64,000 nucleotides of DNA from Deinococcus multiflagellatus (GTDB taxonomy: Bacteria > Deinococcota > Deinococci > Deinococcales > Deinococcaceae): the NCBI RefSeq assembly GCF_020166415.1, contig NZ_JAIQXV010000001.1, positions 310,001 to 374,000 on the forward strand. Direction: 5' to 3'. The number at the start of each line of letters is the position of its first letter. Position 1 is the first letter of the stretch. Of this stretch, positions 44,185-53,678 are shown one piece after another. Made by a program: the position numbers and the translations under genes. The notes under the pieces were generated by a model. The model worked only from the letters and a program-made list of their open reading frames with translations, ran no database searches and was not told the DNA's origin.

Positions 44185-44576
44185 AGGTCGCGCAGGTCCT
44201 CCCACAGCTGCCAGCCCACGCCCTCGGGGGTCACGTCCAGCAGGGGGCTGAGCTGCTCGCTGGCGGCGCTGGCGTCGGCGTGCAGGGCGTCGTTGCTGGG
44301 GCGGGTGTCGTACACGCGCAGCACCGTGAACTGGTAAAAGGCCTGCGAGGCCGTGGGCTCACCGTTCTCGAAAAAGGCAAACGGCGGATTGACGGCGTCC
44401 CACAGCACATGCGCCGCTTCCTGCTCGGTGTCCTCGGCGGCTTCCCGGGCGGGCAGGTCGAGTTCGTGGGGCAGAAACTGCTCCAGGTCGATATCGGCCT
44501 CCTGGGGATGCCACACGTAGCCCTGCAGCAGGCGCACGGCGGCGCGGCCCACGGGCTGCGGTTCACTGGTGCTCAC
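44181..44576 (-). CDS. Acidic protein of unknown function
   Basis: Encodes 131 residues from a GTG at 44576, 7 nt after TATGCT (leaderless); the upstream in-frame codons lie in or before the -10 and are unlikely. It is acidic (ADIDLEQFLPHELDLPAREA, then AEDTEQEAAHVL) with a predicted mixed fold (FFENGEPTASQAFYQFTVLR). No family is recognised. It is the first gene of the coupled run 44576 to 43373. Confidence 0.6.
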   Translation of the reverse strand: MSTSEPQPVGRAAVRLLQGYVWHPQEADIDLEQFLPHELDLPAREAAEDTEQEAAHVLWDAVNPPFAFFENGEPTASQAFYQFTVLRVYDTRPSNDALHADASAASEQLSPLLDVTPEGVGWQLWEDLRDL

Positions 44577-44971
44577 GCGCCGTAGCATACCGGCTTTGGC
44601 CTGGGGCCGGCAGCAAACAAAGGGCCTGCCGCGCCCCCAGCGATTCTTCATGTGAAGGAGAGGCGACGCTCCTGGGACGGGTGATCGGGCAAGGGATGAT
44701 ACGGGACGCCTCTGATTCCAAAGCCTATTGGGGAGAGCGCGGGGGTGCTTTTCCCTCGCCAGAGTCCCCTATGTTCTCGTGTTCGCTCTGCGATACAGCT
44801 CTACGAGTCCGCTCAGGCTCGCCTGTGGCTCACCCGGGTTTCGTATGAGGCGGCTGAAGAGACAGGGCCATGTCCTGGCCCCGCAGCACCAAGGATGGGC
44901 AACGCCCAGGCCAGATGGGAGGTGCGCCAACCTCTTCAGGGCCGATGGAACCGTCCTGTCCCCCGCCACCC
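44577..44971. other. Intergenic stretch without a supported gene
   Basis: Nearly 400 nt separate the start of the acidic-protein gene and the end of the large ATPase gene. Short plus-strand frames (e.g. 44745-45020) show no recognisable motif or start signal. The base composition around 44700-44830 is less GC-rich than the flanks, which could mark a relic of inserted DNA, but no terminal repeats or transposase signatures are visible. Confidence 0.45.
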
Positions 44972-47818
44972 TCACCCCTCCAGCTCATCCCCACTGGGCG
45001 GAAACTGGGCCTGCTCATAGACCACCAGAGCGTCCGGCAGGGCCAGGGCACCTTGCGAGGTCACGCCCCAGTCGGCCAGCCAGCCCGCGCCGCCGGGCAC
45101 CGTCAGCAGGGCCGCGCCCACCTCGCGCCATACCCCTGCGCGGAAGGGGGCCAGCGCGGGGTCGGCCAGGGCCGCGCGCAACCAGGGCAGCAGGGCGGGG
45201 CCGTCCTGCACGCTGGCGCCGGCTTCCAGGGCCAGCAGCTGGGCGTGCAGGCCCGGGTCGGCGGGGGCGGGGCCAGGGCCCACCCGGCGCAGCAGGGCGT
45301 GGGCGCGGTTCACCGCCGCCAGAGCCGTGTCCGGCTGGCCGGCGCGCAGGGCGGCCTCGGCGTGCAGGGCCAGGGCCTGGGCCTGTTCGTAGGGGTGGGC
45401 GGCCAGGGCCAGAGCGCTCTGGGTCAGGGTCAGGGCGCGCGCCGCGTCGGGCTCGGCCAGGGCGCGGCTCAGGCGCAGGTCCAGGGCCAGCAGGTGATCG
45501 CGGTCGGCGCCGCGCACCTCCCCGGCCAGCAGGGTGTCCAGCAGGGCGCGGGCGTGCACAAGGTCCGGGTGATCGCGCGTGGGGCCGGCCAGGGGCTGCA
45601 GGTAGGGGCGGCCCAGCCCGCGCGACAGGTAGGCCAGCGCGGTGCGGTAGCGGGTGCGCCGGGCGCGGTAGGCGGCCTCGGCGGGGCGGGCCTCGGGGCG
45701 CGCGAGCAGGTCCAGCGCCTGGGCGGCCCAGGTCAGGGCTTCATCGGGGCGGCCCAGGGCCAGCAGCAGGGGCACGCCCTCGGACAGCAGGCGGGCACGC
45801 GGGACCCCGTCGGCGTGGCGCCGGGGATCGGGGGGCACCAGGGCCAGGGCGCGGCGCAGGTCACGCAGGCCCGCCGCCGGGCGGCCCAGGCGGCGCCGGG
45901 CGGTGGCGGTGCGGGCCAGTACGCGCGCCTGCTCCTCGGGGGCGCTGCCGGCCTCCTGCAGGCGGGCGGCGGCGTCCTGCAGGGCAGCCAGGGCGGCGGC
46001 GGGCTGCCCCAGGCGCAGCAGCAGGTCGCCTTCCTGGTAGCGCGCCCGCGCCGAGAGCAAAGGACTGCCCGCCGGAACGGCCTGCAACGCGGCCAGGGCC
46101 TGGGTCCACTGCCCGGCATCCTTGGCGATCAGGCCGCGCCACAGCCACGCGCGGGGCCCCCCCTGCGCGGCGCGGGGGTCAGCAGCGGCCTGCGTGGCGG
46201 CCGTCAGGTCACCGCGCCAGCGGGCCAGCGCCGCCTGCACCAGCAGGGCGTCGGCCTGGGCAGCCATAGTCCAGGGATCAGGGCCCGCCATGCCGGTCAC
46301 GTCCGGGTGGGCCAGCTGGGCCTGCGCGGCGTCCATATTGCCGTGTTCCAGGCTGCTTTCGGCCAGCTTCACGCGCGCCCAGGCCCGCACCGCCTGCCGG
46401 GCGGATTCCAGCAGGGTGAACAGGGCGTCGCGCAGGGTCACGGCGCCGTATTCGCCCCGCCCGGCGTGGTGCGCCACCACGGCGCGGGCCAGCAGGTCGC
46501 GGTGGTCGCCCCCGGGGGCGGCGCGCAGGGCGGGCCACAGGGGCGGCAGGTGCCGGGCGTCGTCCGGGTGGGCCTGCAGATGGGCGGCCAGCGCGCCCAC
46601 GTCGCGCAGCGCGGCCCAGGCCGCCAGCCGGGCGGGGGCCAGGGCGGGGTCCTCGGTGTCGGCCAGGGCGCGCAGGGGGGCCACCTGCGCGGCGGGCAGA
46701 ACACCGGGCCACGCGCCGCGCAGGGCCGCCGCCGGGCGGTAGCCGTCCGGGCCTGCCTCCAGCAGCAGCCGGGCGTGGGGGGGCAGCGTGGCCGGGTCAT
46801 GGCCCAGGGCGGCGGCCAGCAGCGCGGCGGGCCAGGGGGCGGCCGGGTCGGGCAGGGCGGCGTGCAGGGCAGCGGTGGCCTCGGCAAGGCAGCGGGTGTC
46901 CGGGTCGCCCAGCAGCTCGGCGGGGCCAGCCCCCGCGCGGGCCAGCCGGGCCAGCAGCATCAGGCGCTCGGGACTGCGGCCCCCCTCCTGCACCAAGCGC
47001 TCGGCCTCGCCCCGCGTCACATTCAGGTGGCTCATCAGGTACGCGCGGGCCTCGGCTGGGGTGGGCGGGCGCAGTTCGATGCACTCGGCCGCGCTGGTCG
47101 GAGGGCAGTCGCCGTCCAGGGCCAGCAGCACCGCCACGCCCGCTGGCGCCCGCTCCAGCAGGTGCTGAATGGCCCAGGCCGCGCCGCCCAGGGCATCGCC
47201 GCTGCTGGCCCGGGGGGGGGCGCCGCTCCAGTGCAGGTCGCGCCCCACCCGCACCAGCAGGGCCCCCCGCGTGGGCAGGGCCCGCCGCGCCGCGTCCTGC
47301 TGGGCCTGCGCCTGCGCGGCGAACGAGGCCCCGGGCGGCGTGCCCAGCGGCAACACGCCTTGCAGGTCGCCCGAGAGCGTCAGCTGGGTCACGGGCAGCC
47401 CCTGGTCGCGCAGGGTGCGGGCCACCTGGGTAAGCAGCACGGTCTTGCCCGCCCCCGGGCGCCCGGCCACGATCAGGCGCGGCGCGCGGCTCGCCCGCAC
47501 CCCGGCCACAAACTGACGGTAGGCGCGAATCTTGCTGCGGCCCAGCAGGTCCAGTTCGGGTGGCAGGGCCGGGCGAGGCGGAGGGGCCTCGGGCAGCGCG
47601 CAGCCCAGCTCCTGGGCGAGTTCTTGCAGGATGGCGCGCAGGGCGGCCTTGTCGGCCGGGGTGCCCACGCCCCGGTAGACGATGTTGCGCACGCTGCTGG
47701 GGCTGGCGCCGCGCGCGCGCATCTGGGTTTCCAGCCAGCGCAGGCTGCCGCGCGCCTGCCCGCCCGACGGGGGGGGCAGGTGGGCCCGCAACTGGGCCAG
47801 CGCCGCCCGGTAATCCAC
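44972..47818 (-). CDS. Large P-loop ATPase with TPR-type repeats (STAND-like)
   Basis: Encodes 948 residues from a GTG at 47818, 6 nt after TAGGCT. The N-terminus (residues 20-72: SLRWLETQMRARGASPSSVR, then ADKAALRAILQELAQELG) resembles a short HTH-like or helical adaptor. Walker A is GRPGAGKT (119-126) and a Walker-B-like strand is LLALDGD (231-237). A winged-helix-like region follows. The rest, to residue 900, is a long helical array with TPR character (QALAALQAVPAGSPLLSARA, GDLLLRLGQPAAALAALQDA, ADALLVQAALARWRGDLTAA). The order sensor/HTH - NTPase - TPR recalls STAND-family regulators such as MalT or AfsR, but no C-terminal LuxR HTH is present. It is divergent from the secreted TPR gene. 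Effector and partner are unknown. Confidence 0.7.
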   Translation of the reverse strand: MDYRAALAQLRAHLPPPSGGQARGSLRWLETQMRARGASPSSVRNIVYRGVGTPADKAALRAILQELAQELGCALPEAPPPRPALPPELDLLGRSKIRAYRQFVAGVRASRAPRLIVAGRPGAGKTVLLTQVARTLRDQGLPVTQLTLSGDLQGVLPLGTPPGASFAAQAQAQQDAARRALPTRGALLVRVGRDLHWSGAPPRASSGDALGGAAWAIQHLLERAPAGVAVLLALDGDCPPTSAAECIELRPPTPAEARAYLMSHLNVTRGEAERLVQEGGRSPERLMLLARLARAGAGPAELLGDPDTRCLAEATAALHAALPDPAAPWPAALLAAALGHDPATLPPHARLLLEAGPDGYRPAAALRGAWPGVLPAAQVAPLRALADTEDPALAPARLAAWAALRDVGALAAHLQAHPDDARHLPPLWPALRAAPGGDHRDLLARAVVAHHAGRGEYGAVTLRDALFTLLESARQAVRAWARVKLAESSLEHGNMDAAQAQLAHPDVTGMAGPDPWTMAAQADALLVQAALARWRGDLTAATQAAADPRAAQGGPRAWLWRGLIAKDAGQWTQALAALQAVPAGSPLLSARARYQEGDLLLRLGQPAAALAALQDAAARLQEAGSAPEEQARVLARTATARRRLGRPAAGLRDLRRALALVPPDPRRHADGVPRARLLSEGVPLLLALGRPDEALTWAAQALDLLARPEARPAEAAYRARRTRYRTALAYLSRGLGRPYLQPLAGPTRDHPDLVHARALLDTLLAGEVRGADRDHLLALDLRLSRALAEPDAARALTLTQSALALAAHPYEQAQALALHAEAALRAGQPDTALAAVNRAHALLRRVGPGPAPADPGLHAQLLALEAGASVQDGPALLPWLRAALADPALAPFRAGVWREVGAALLTVPGGAGWLADWGVTSQGALALPDALVVYEQAQFPPSGDELEG

Positions 47819-47913
47819 GCGGCCAGCCTACCGCGCGCACTGAACCGGGTTCAAGAAACGGGTGGGTCCACCGTTCCTGACGAAGCCGTCAGCTACCCGG
47901 GAGGGCAACTGTG

Positions 47914-47919
47914 TATACT
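47914..47919 (+). promoter_or_regulatory. Candidate -10 of the secreted TPR gene
   Basis: TATACT lies 44 nt upstream of the ATG at 47964, and AGGAGGA sits at 47953-47959. This gene thus has an ordinary leader with a strong RBS, in contrast to the leaderless ATPase gene on the other strand. No convincing -35 was found. Confidence 0.5.
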
Positions 47920-47963
47920 CTGCCCAGCTTTCAACCCAGTCTATTTCCCCCCAGGAGGAACCC

Positions 47964-48659
47964 ATGCGTACCCTTGCCCTGTCCATTGCCCTTGCCCTGT
48001 CCGTGACCGCCGCCGCCCAGAGCCAGCAGGCTGCCAAAGCCCTGTTTGACCAGGGCAAGTGGCAGGAAGCCGCCACTGCTGCTGCCGCCCTGAACACCGC
48101 CGACGGCCTCGCCCTGGCCGCCGAGGCCACCACGGCCGGCGCCGGCTTGGTGCCCGACAACCAGAAAAAGGCGCTGTTTGAAAAGGCCCAGAACTACGCT
48201 CGCCAGGCCATTGCCAAGGACAAGAACAACGCCGAGGCCTACTTTGAGCTGGCCCGCGCCCAGGGCCGTCTGGCGCAGTTCAGCGGCATTCTGCAGAGCC
48301 TGGGGCTGGCCGGCGACATGAAGAAGAACCTCGACACCGCCGTTCGCCTGAACCCCAAGCTGGCGGGCGCCTACGTGGCCCTGGGCCTGTGGCACGCCAA
48401 CCTGATTGCCAAGGGCTTTATCGCCACCCGGGCGACCGGCGCCGACCGCAACCAGATCATCCCCAACTTTGAAAAAGCCATTGCGCTGGAGCCCAACGTG
48501 GCTGTTCACCGCATTGAGTACGCCAATGCCCTCCTGCTGCAGGGCAAGAAGGTCGAAGCCGCCGCCCAGCTGGAAAAGGCCCTGGCCATGAACGCCGACA
48601 CCTTCTGGGAAAAGCGCAACGAAGCCGAGGCCCGCGCCACCCTGGCGAAGCTGAAGTAA
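47964..48659 (+). CDS. Secreted TPR-repeat protein
   Basis: Encodes 231 residues with a Sec signal peptide (MRTLALSIALALSVTAAAQS). The mature protein contains three or more TPR-like helices: ALFDQGKWQEAATAAAALNT, ARQAIAKDKNNAEAYFELAR, LNPKLAGAYVALGLWHANLI, LEPNVAVHRIEYANALLLQG and KVEAAAQLEKALAMNADTFW. It probably acts as a periplasmic or envelope scaffold. The strong RBS and own promoter-like -10 suggest high expression. It is followed immediately by a terminator hairpin. Confidence 0.75.
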   Translation: MRTLALSIALALSVTAAAQSQQAAKALFDQGKWQEAATAAAALNTADGLALAAEATTAGAGLVPDNQKKALFEKAQNYARQAIAKDKNNAEAYFELARAQGRLAQFSGILQSLGLAGDMKKNLDTAVRLNPKLAGAYVALGLWHANLIAKGFIATRATGADRNQIIPNFEKAIALEPNVAVHRIEYANALLLQGKKVEAAAQLEKALAMNADTFWEKRNEAEARATLAKLK

Positions 48660-48668
48660 GGTTGTGGG

Positions 48669-48720
48669 GAGGAGGTGGGGTGTGGGAGGAGACTTCCACA
48701 CCCCACCTCCTCTGTCTTTT
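48669..48720 (+). terminator. Long perfect hairpin terminator with nearby repeats
   Basis: GAGGAGGTGGGGTGTGG (48669-48685) is perfectly complementary to CCACACCCCACCTCCTC (48696-48712), followed by TGTCTTTT. Just outside, GTTGTGGG (48661-48668) is complementary to CCCACAAC (48766-48773), and CTCTGTCTTTT occurs twice (48710-48720 and 48755-48765). The complex ends the secreted TPR gene and lies 25 nt before the end of the opposite lipid-kinase gene. Confidence 0.75.
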
Positions 48721-48797
48721 AGCCTGTTGGAAAAGCAGGGCCGTGCACATGACTCTCTGTCTTTTCCCACAACCCACACCCCACGTCCCACACCCCC

Positions 48798-49730
48798 TTA
48801 CGCATTCAGCAGCTTCGCCGCGCCCGGCAGCACGCGCACCTGAATGTCGCTGACGCGGCCGTGCAGGTCACCGTCAAGGTGAATGCGCACCGGAGTGGCC
48901 CAGCGCACCCGGACCTCGCGCGCCGCCGTGTGGTGGGCCAAGGGGTGCGTAAGGTGGGTGCCGCGCAACACCCGGGCCATCAGGCCAGCCAGCTGCCGGC
49001 GGTTCATGGCGCCGCCCGCCACCACATTCAGGCAGCCGTCGCGCACATCCGACTGCGGGCTGATCCGAAAGCCCCCGCCGTAGCGCACGCCGTTCATGAC
49101 CGCCACGATGGCGCTGGGGCCCGCGTAGAGCGGCTGCCCATCGGCCACGATGTCCACCTCGGCCAGTTGCAGGGCGCGCAGGGTGCTCAGGGCGGAATAG
49201 GCGTAGCGTGAAAAGCCGCGCAGGTGCGCAGGCGCGCGGTCCATGTTGGCGGTCACGTCAGAATCAAAGCCCATGCCCAGGCCATTGAGCAGCACGAAGC
49301 GGCGCCCGGCCTCGTCGCCGGCCAGAATGTCCAGCTGCAGGGCGTCCAGGGCGCGCGGCTGGTAGTTCAGGCGGTCCAGGGCTTCGGCAAAAGCGCCGGG
49401 TTTCAGGCCCAGCAGGCCAGCGAAATCGTTGCCGGTGCCCAGCGGCACAATCGCCAGGGGGCGCCCGGTGCCCACCACGGCCCCCAGCAGGGCGCCCACG
49501 GTGCCGTCGCCGCCCACGGCCATCACCGCCACTTCGGGGGGCAGGGCCTGCACGCGGGCCAGCGCGGCTTCACCGGACGCCTCCTGAATCACGGTGTGCT
49601 GCAGACCGCGCGCCTGCAATTCGCGCTGCAGGCGCGGCCATTCCCGGGCGGCCAGACCGCGCCCGGCCTGCGGATTCAGCACCACCGCCAGGGGTGGAAG
49701 GGGCGGAACGGGGCTGTCCTCATGGTTCAC
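48798..49730 (-). CDS. Diacylglycerol/lipid kinase family protein
   Basis: Encodes 310 residues from a GTG at 49730, 9 nt after TATGCT. It is a YegS/DgkB/LCB5-type kinase: [20 protein letters not shown] at the start, [20 protein letters not shown] (GGDGT nucleotide site), [36 protein letters not shown], and the C-terminal beta domain ([20 protein letters not shown]). It likely phosphorylates diacylglycerol or another lipid alcohol at the membrane. An earlier in-frame ATG at 49751 overlaps the -10 region and is less likely. It is convergent with the TPR gene. Confidence 0.85.
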   Translation of the reverse strand: MNHEDSPVPPLPPLAVVLNPQAGRGLAAREWPRLQRELQARGLQHTVIQEASGEAALARVQALPPEVAVMAVGGDGTVGALLGAVVGTGRPLAIVPLGTGNDFAGLLGLKPGAFAEALDRLNYQPRALDALQLDILAGDEAGRRFVLLNGLGMGFDSDVTANMDRAPAHLRGFSRYAYSALSTLRALQLAEVDIVADGQPLYAGPSAIVAVMNGVRYGGGFRISPQSDVRDGCLNVVAGGAMNRRQLAGLMARVLRGTHLTHPLAHHTAAREVRVRWATPVRIHLDGDLHGRVSDIQVRVLPGAAKLLNA

Positions 49731-50128
49731 GGTCGGCCCAGCATAGAGCAAACCTTCATGCAGCGCGGTTCGGAGGAGTGGAGGGCGCTTGCTTGGGCGA
49801 GAGGAGGGTGCTGAAACGGCCAGCGCCCCTGGGCTTAAAGCGCGTCCGCAACGGTTCCAGGGGTTCGGCTGGATTTAAAAGTCCGTGTGGAGAGACAAGG
49901 GAGCCACCGTGGCCTCGCTCTTCTTGGAGGGACTCGGAGAACTAAGATGGACATAGCCGTTCAGGGCGACATTGCTTCTCTGACCGCCCTGGCCGACGGA
50001 CAAACCTTTCTTGCCGTTGGCCCAGCTGGGTCAGGCGGCCTGATCCGCCCTGGCATGAAAGCTCGCCCCCACCCTTCTCAGACACACGCCTCGTCCACCT
50101 CAACTCAAGGCGGCTCTGTCTTCAGCTC
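49731..50128. other. Intergenic stretch, possible 61-codon ORF
   Basis: About 400 nt upstream of the lipid kinase and downstream of the FAH-family gene. A plus-strand frame from the ATG at 49947 (MDIAVQGDIASLTALADGQT) to 50132 has GGAG seven nt before it, but overlaps the end of the FAH-family gene by 4 nt and shows no recognisable family; I do not annotate it as a gene. The sequence around 49840-49880 is less GC-rich than the flanks. Confidence 0.35.
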
Positions 50129-50881
50129 TTAAACAATCGGGGTGCGCAACGCGCCCACGCCCTCCACTTCAACTTCCACCACGTCACCCGCTTGCAGCGG
50201 GCCCACGCCTTCCGGGGTGCCGGTGAGCACCACATCACCGGGCTCCAGGGTCACGTAGCGCGTCACGTACGCCAGAATCTGGGGCAGCGGGAAAATCATG
50301 TGCCGCGTGCGGCTGTCCTGGCGCACCTCGCCGTTCACGCGGGTCTGTACGCGCAGGTCGGCGGGGTCCAGGCCAGTGACCAAATGCGGCCCCAGGGGGC
50401 AAAAGCGGTCGGCGGCCTTGGCGCGGAACCACTGCAGGTCCGTCTTCTGCAGGTCGCGCGCCGTCAGGTCCAGGGCGCAGGTGTAGCCGGCCACGGCGCC
50501 CAGGGCCGCCCCTTCGCTCAGGTGGCGGGCGCGCTGGCCCATCACCACCGCCAGTTCACCCTCAAAGTGAAAGTTCTGGGTCCAGTCGGGCTTCTGCACC
50601 GCGCCGCCGGGCTCGGCCAGGGCGTTGGGGCCCTTCAGGAAAATGCCGGGCTCGGTGGGCAGGTCGCCCTTGTCGTTGCCCAGTTCGCGGATGTGGTCCA
50701 GGTAATTGCGGCCCACACACACGATCTTGGTGGGCTCAGCGGGGGCCAGCAGGGCGGCCGGGTCGTAGGGGGCTGTCTGCCCGGTGCGGGCGCCCAGCAT
50801 GCCGACGCGCAGATGCACGCGCTCGCCGTCCAGCTCGCCCCAGCAGGGCTGGCCCTGCCATGTCATGCGGATCAGTTGCAT
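50129..50881 (-). CDS. Fumarylacetoacetate hydrolase-family protein
   Basis: Encodes 250 residues. The ATG at 50881 ([20 protein letters not shown]) is 6 nt after TATCCT. The C-terminal FAH fold is clear: [51 protein letters not shown] (metal-binding Glu pair), [20 protein letters not shown], and [20 protein letters not shown]. Such proteins hydrolyse or decarboxylate beta-diketo or oxo acids (for example oxaloacetate or 2-hydroxyhepta-dienedioate). The substrate is open. Confidence 0.88.
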   Translation of the reverse strand: MQLIRMTWQGQPCWGELDGERVHLRVGMLGARTGQTAPYDPAALLAPAEPTKIVCVGRNYLDHIRELGNDKGDLPTEPGIFLKGPNALAEPGGAVQKPDWTQNFHFEGELAVVMGQRARHLSEGAALGAVAGYTCALDLTARDLQKTDLQWFRAKAADRFCPLGPHLVTGLDPADLRVQTRVNGEVRQDSRTRHMIFPLPQILAYVTRYVTLEPGDVVLTGTPEGVGPLQAGDVVEVEVEGVGALRTPIV

Positions 50882-50983
50882 GCGGGCAGGATAGCGGCCC
50901 TCCACAGCGGAACCCAACGCTGCCCCGGGGCGACCTCACCGCCTTTGGACGTGAGTGGCCGCAGTGGACAGGGGCCGCCACTG

Positions 50984-51679
50984 TCAGTCCAGGCTGTCGG
51001 CTTCTTCGAGGGTCACGTTTTCCAGGCCCTCGGGGTCCAGCAGGGTTACGGTCTGGCCGTTGCTTTTCAGAAGGCGCTGGCCTTCCAGCTTGCGCATCAC
51101 GCGCGAGACAGTTTCGCGGGAGCTGGAAATGCGGCTCATGATGTCCTGGGTAGACATCGGCAGCACTTCCGGCTGCGGCACGCCCGCCTGCACGCGCTGG
51201 CGGTAGAGGTTGGTGAACACATGACTCAGGGCCGCTTCGGTGTTCAGGCCGAAGGCGATCAGTTCGTCGTTCAGGTGGGTCACGCGGCGCACGAGCATCA
51301 CGCTGAGGTTCCACAGCACGTCCGGGTGGCGGCGCAAAATCTGCTTGAAGTGCGTGCGGTAAAGCATCAAAGTGGTCACGTCGGTCTGGGCCACCACGGT
51401 GGCGCTGCGCTCGCCGCCGCCCAGCACGGCCGTTTCACCGATCACGCCGGGCGCGTACACGTCGCCCATGACGCGCTCGCGGCTGCCCAGGCTGATCCGA
51501 CTGACCCGCACCACGCCGCGCGTCAGGATGTGCAGGGCCTCGCCCTCGGCGTCCTGTTCCAGGATGGTCTGCCCGGGGCGGTAGTGCCGCTCGGTGATGA
51601 CCTGCAGCGCTTCCTGCAGGGCCTCAGCGGGCACGTTGTGGAAGAGAAAGGATGCTTTCAGATCGTCCAGGCGCGCCAT
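50984..51679 (-). CDS. CRP/FNR-family regulator, DdrI-like
   Basis: Encodes 231 residues; ATG 9 nt after TAGGAT. Residues about 20-125 form a cyclic-nucleotide-binding fold (YRPGQTILEQDAEGEALHIL, GVIGETAVLGGGERSATVVA, close to the CRP phosphate-binding cassette GELGL..RSA). Residues about 150-220 are a winged HTH with recognition helix SRISSSRETVSRVMRKLEGQ, which keeps the R-E-x-x-x-R contacts of E. coli CRP. Overall it resembles DdrI (DR0997) of D. radiodurans, a cAMP-responsive regulator of stress genes that recognises CRP-like sites; this is from memory. If so it is a global regulator. Confidence 0.85.
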   Translation of the reverse strand: MARLDDLKASFLFHNVPAEALQEALQVITERHYRPGQTILEQDAEGEALHILTRGVVRVSRISLGSRERVMGDVYAPGVIGETAVLGGGERSATVVAQTDVTTLMLYRTHFKQILRRHPDVLWNLSVMLVRRVTHLNDELIAFGLNTEAALSHVFTNLYRQRVQAGVPQPEVLPMSTQDIMSRISSSRETVSRVMRKLEGQRLLKSNGQTVTLLDPEGLENVTLEEADSLD

Positions 51680-51763
51680 CAGGGGCTTATCCTAGCGTGC
51701 CTGGGCAGCGGGCCACAACGCCCGCCCTTCTTCATGCAGGGGCCATGAGCTACCATGCGCCGC

Positions 51764-52444
<681 letters not shown>

Positions 52445-52556
52445 GGTCAGGAGAAGACCGGGCGCCCAGAGGTCTGGGGAAAGAAATCTTTGGAGGTCAG
52501 CTGAGGTCGGCAGAGTGTTCGACCTGCGCTGCGCCCGTTCTGCGCGTGCAATTCGC

Positions 52557-53678
52557 TCAGGCACGCCGGGCCTTGGCGGCCGTCTCCCGCACGGCCTGGG
52601 TGAGCAGGTAGCCAAAGCCGGCGCGTTCAATCCGCTCCACCAGTTCAGGCACCGTCTGACCCAGTACTGCCGCCGCCTGGCCCAGATGCCACTCGTGGGT
52701 GGCGAGCTGGTGCAGCAGATAGGCCCGCCGGGTCTGGGCCGCCGACAGTTGAAAGGTTTTGAGGTACAGCACCTCGCCATCCGGGCGGCGCAGGCGCTCG
52801 CCGATGTGGTTGATCTGGGCCGGATTCAGGTCGGTGACAAAACGGTCGAGTTCCAGGGTTCCGGCTGAATACACGGGCTCGGTCATCAGAGAGCGGCCCA
52901 GCAGGTCGCGCAGCAGTTCCGTCTGCACGAAGGTGGCCCAGTCGCGGCGGACGGCGGCCAGGGCCACGCGCAGGTCAGCCACGGTGCGCGCCGCGTCAAA
53001 CTGGGGCGTGGCCTCGAGCAGCGGCGGTTCGGGATACACCGCCGCATACCGCAGCACGAGGTCACCGTACAGGTCGGCCAGCAGCGTGCGGTGCAGCTGG
53101 CGGTAATCGGCGGCCGACGGCACCACGAACGCTGAAGCCAGCTGCTCGCCGGTATACACCAGCATCCCCACCTGCTTGTCGTGGAGTTCAAAGGTGCGCA
53201 GGGCATCCTCGAAGCCCGGCAGCAGGTTGCCCGGCACACCCGATTCCGTACGCACCCCCAGGCCAGCGCGCAGAAAGTCGCGCGACAGCTCCTTCCAGGC
53301 CACGCGCGGCGGGCCAAAGTGCAGGGCCAGCAGGCCTTCCAGCGCAAGGTGCAGCGGCAGAAAGCGCAGGCCGCTTCCCTCGCGCCGGCGCAGCCGGTCC
53401 ACCAGTTCCAGCCGGCGCCAGCCTTCACGCGGGCGGCCCACCTGCCCCCCCAGGGCCACCTCGGGAGGGCGGCCCTCTCCCCAGTCCAGGTGCAGGGCGT
53501 GGGGCACAAAGGCCACGTACTGGGTCCCGTCGGGCAGGGCCACGGCCTTCACGTCCCGCGACAGGGGCTGCAGGGTCAGGCGCACGTCCTCGCAGGGGCG
53601 GTCGCGCAGCAGCGGCACCAGCCGAAAGGCGCCGCGCACCTGGGCCGGGGCAGGGGTCAGGCCTTCAAGGGTCAACAT
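52557..53678 (-). CDS. Uncharacterised partner of vWA protein, ARPP-like with HTH-like tail
   Basis: Encodes 373 residues. The ATG at 53678 lies inside the end of the vWA gene (14-nt overlap), so it is translated in tandem with it. The N-terminus (LTLEGLTPAPAQVRGAFRLV, then PLLRDRPCEDVRLTLQPLSR) and the middle (KQVGMLVYTGEQLASAFVVP) read like a mixed alpha/beta domain. It loosely recalls the ARPP-type domains described next to ADP-ribosylglycohydrolase and related conflict genes, but I cannot confirm this. The last 50 residues (LHQLATHEWHLGQAAAVLGQ, then TVPELVERIERAGFGYLL) match the Fis-type helix-turn-helix of NtrC-class regulators. No membrane segments. Function unknown. Confidence 0.6.
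   Translation of the reverse strand: MLTLEGLTPAPAQVRGAFRLVPLLRDRPCEDVRLTLQPLSRDVKAVALPDGTQYVAFVPHALHLDWGEGRPPEVALGGQVGRPREGWRRLELVDRLRRREGSGLRFLPLHLALEGLLALHFGPPRVAWKELSRDFLRAGLGVRTESGVPGNLLPGFEDALRTFELHDKQVGMLVYTGEQLASAFVVPSAADYRQLHRTLLADLYGDLVLRYAAVYPEPPLLEATPQFDAARTVADLRVALAAVRRDWATFVQTELLRDLLGRSLMTEPVYSAGTLELDRFVTDLNPAQINHIGERLRRPDGEVLYLKTFQLSAAQTRRAYLLHQLATHEWHLGQAAAVLGQTVPELVERIERAGFGYLLTQAVRETAAKARRA

Noticed and set aside
44728..48049. Long plus-strand frames (513 and 1059 codons) opposite the large ATPase
   Set aside because: Extremely Gly/Arg/Ala or Gly/Gln-rich composition without motifs; the minus-strand protein has a P-loop and TPRs.
49947..50132. 61-codon plus ORF with possible RBS
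   Set aside because: No family, low-complexity tail rich in Ser/Thr, overlaps the end of the FAH-family gene; kept only as a note.
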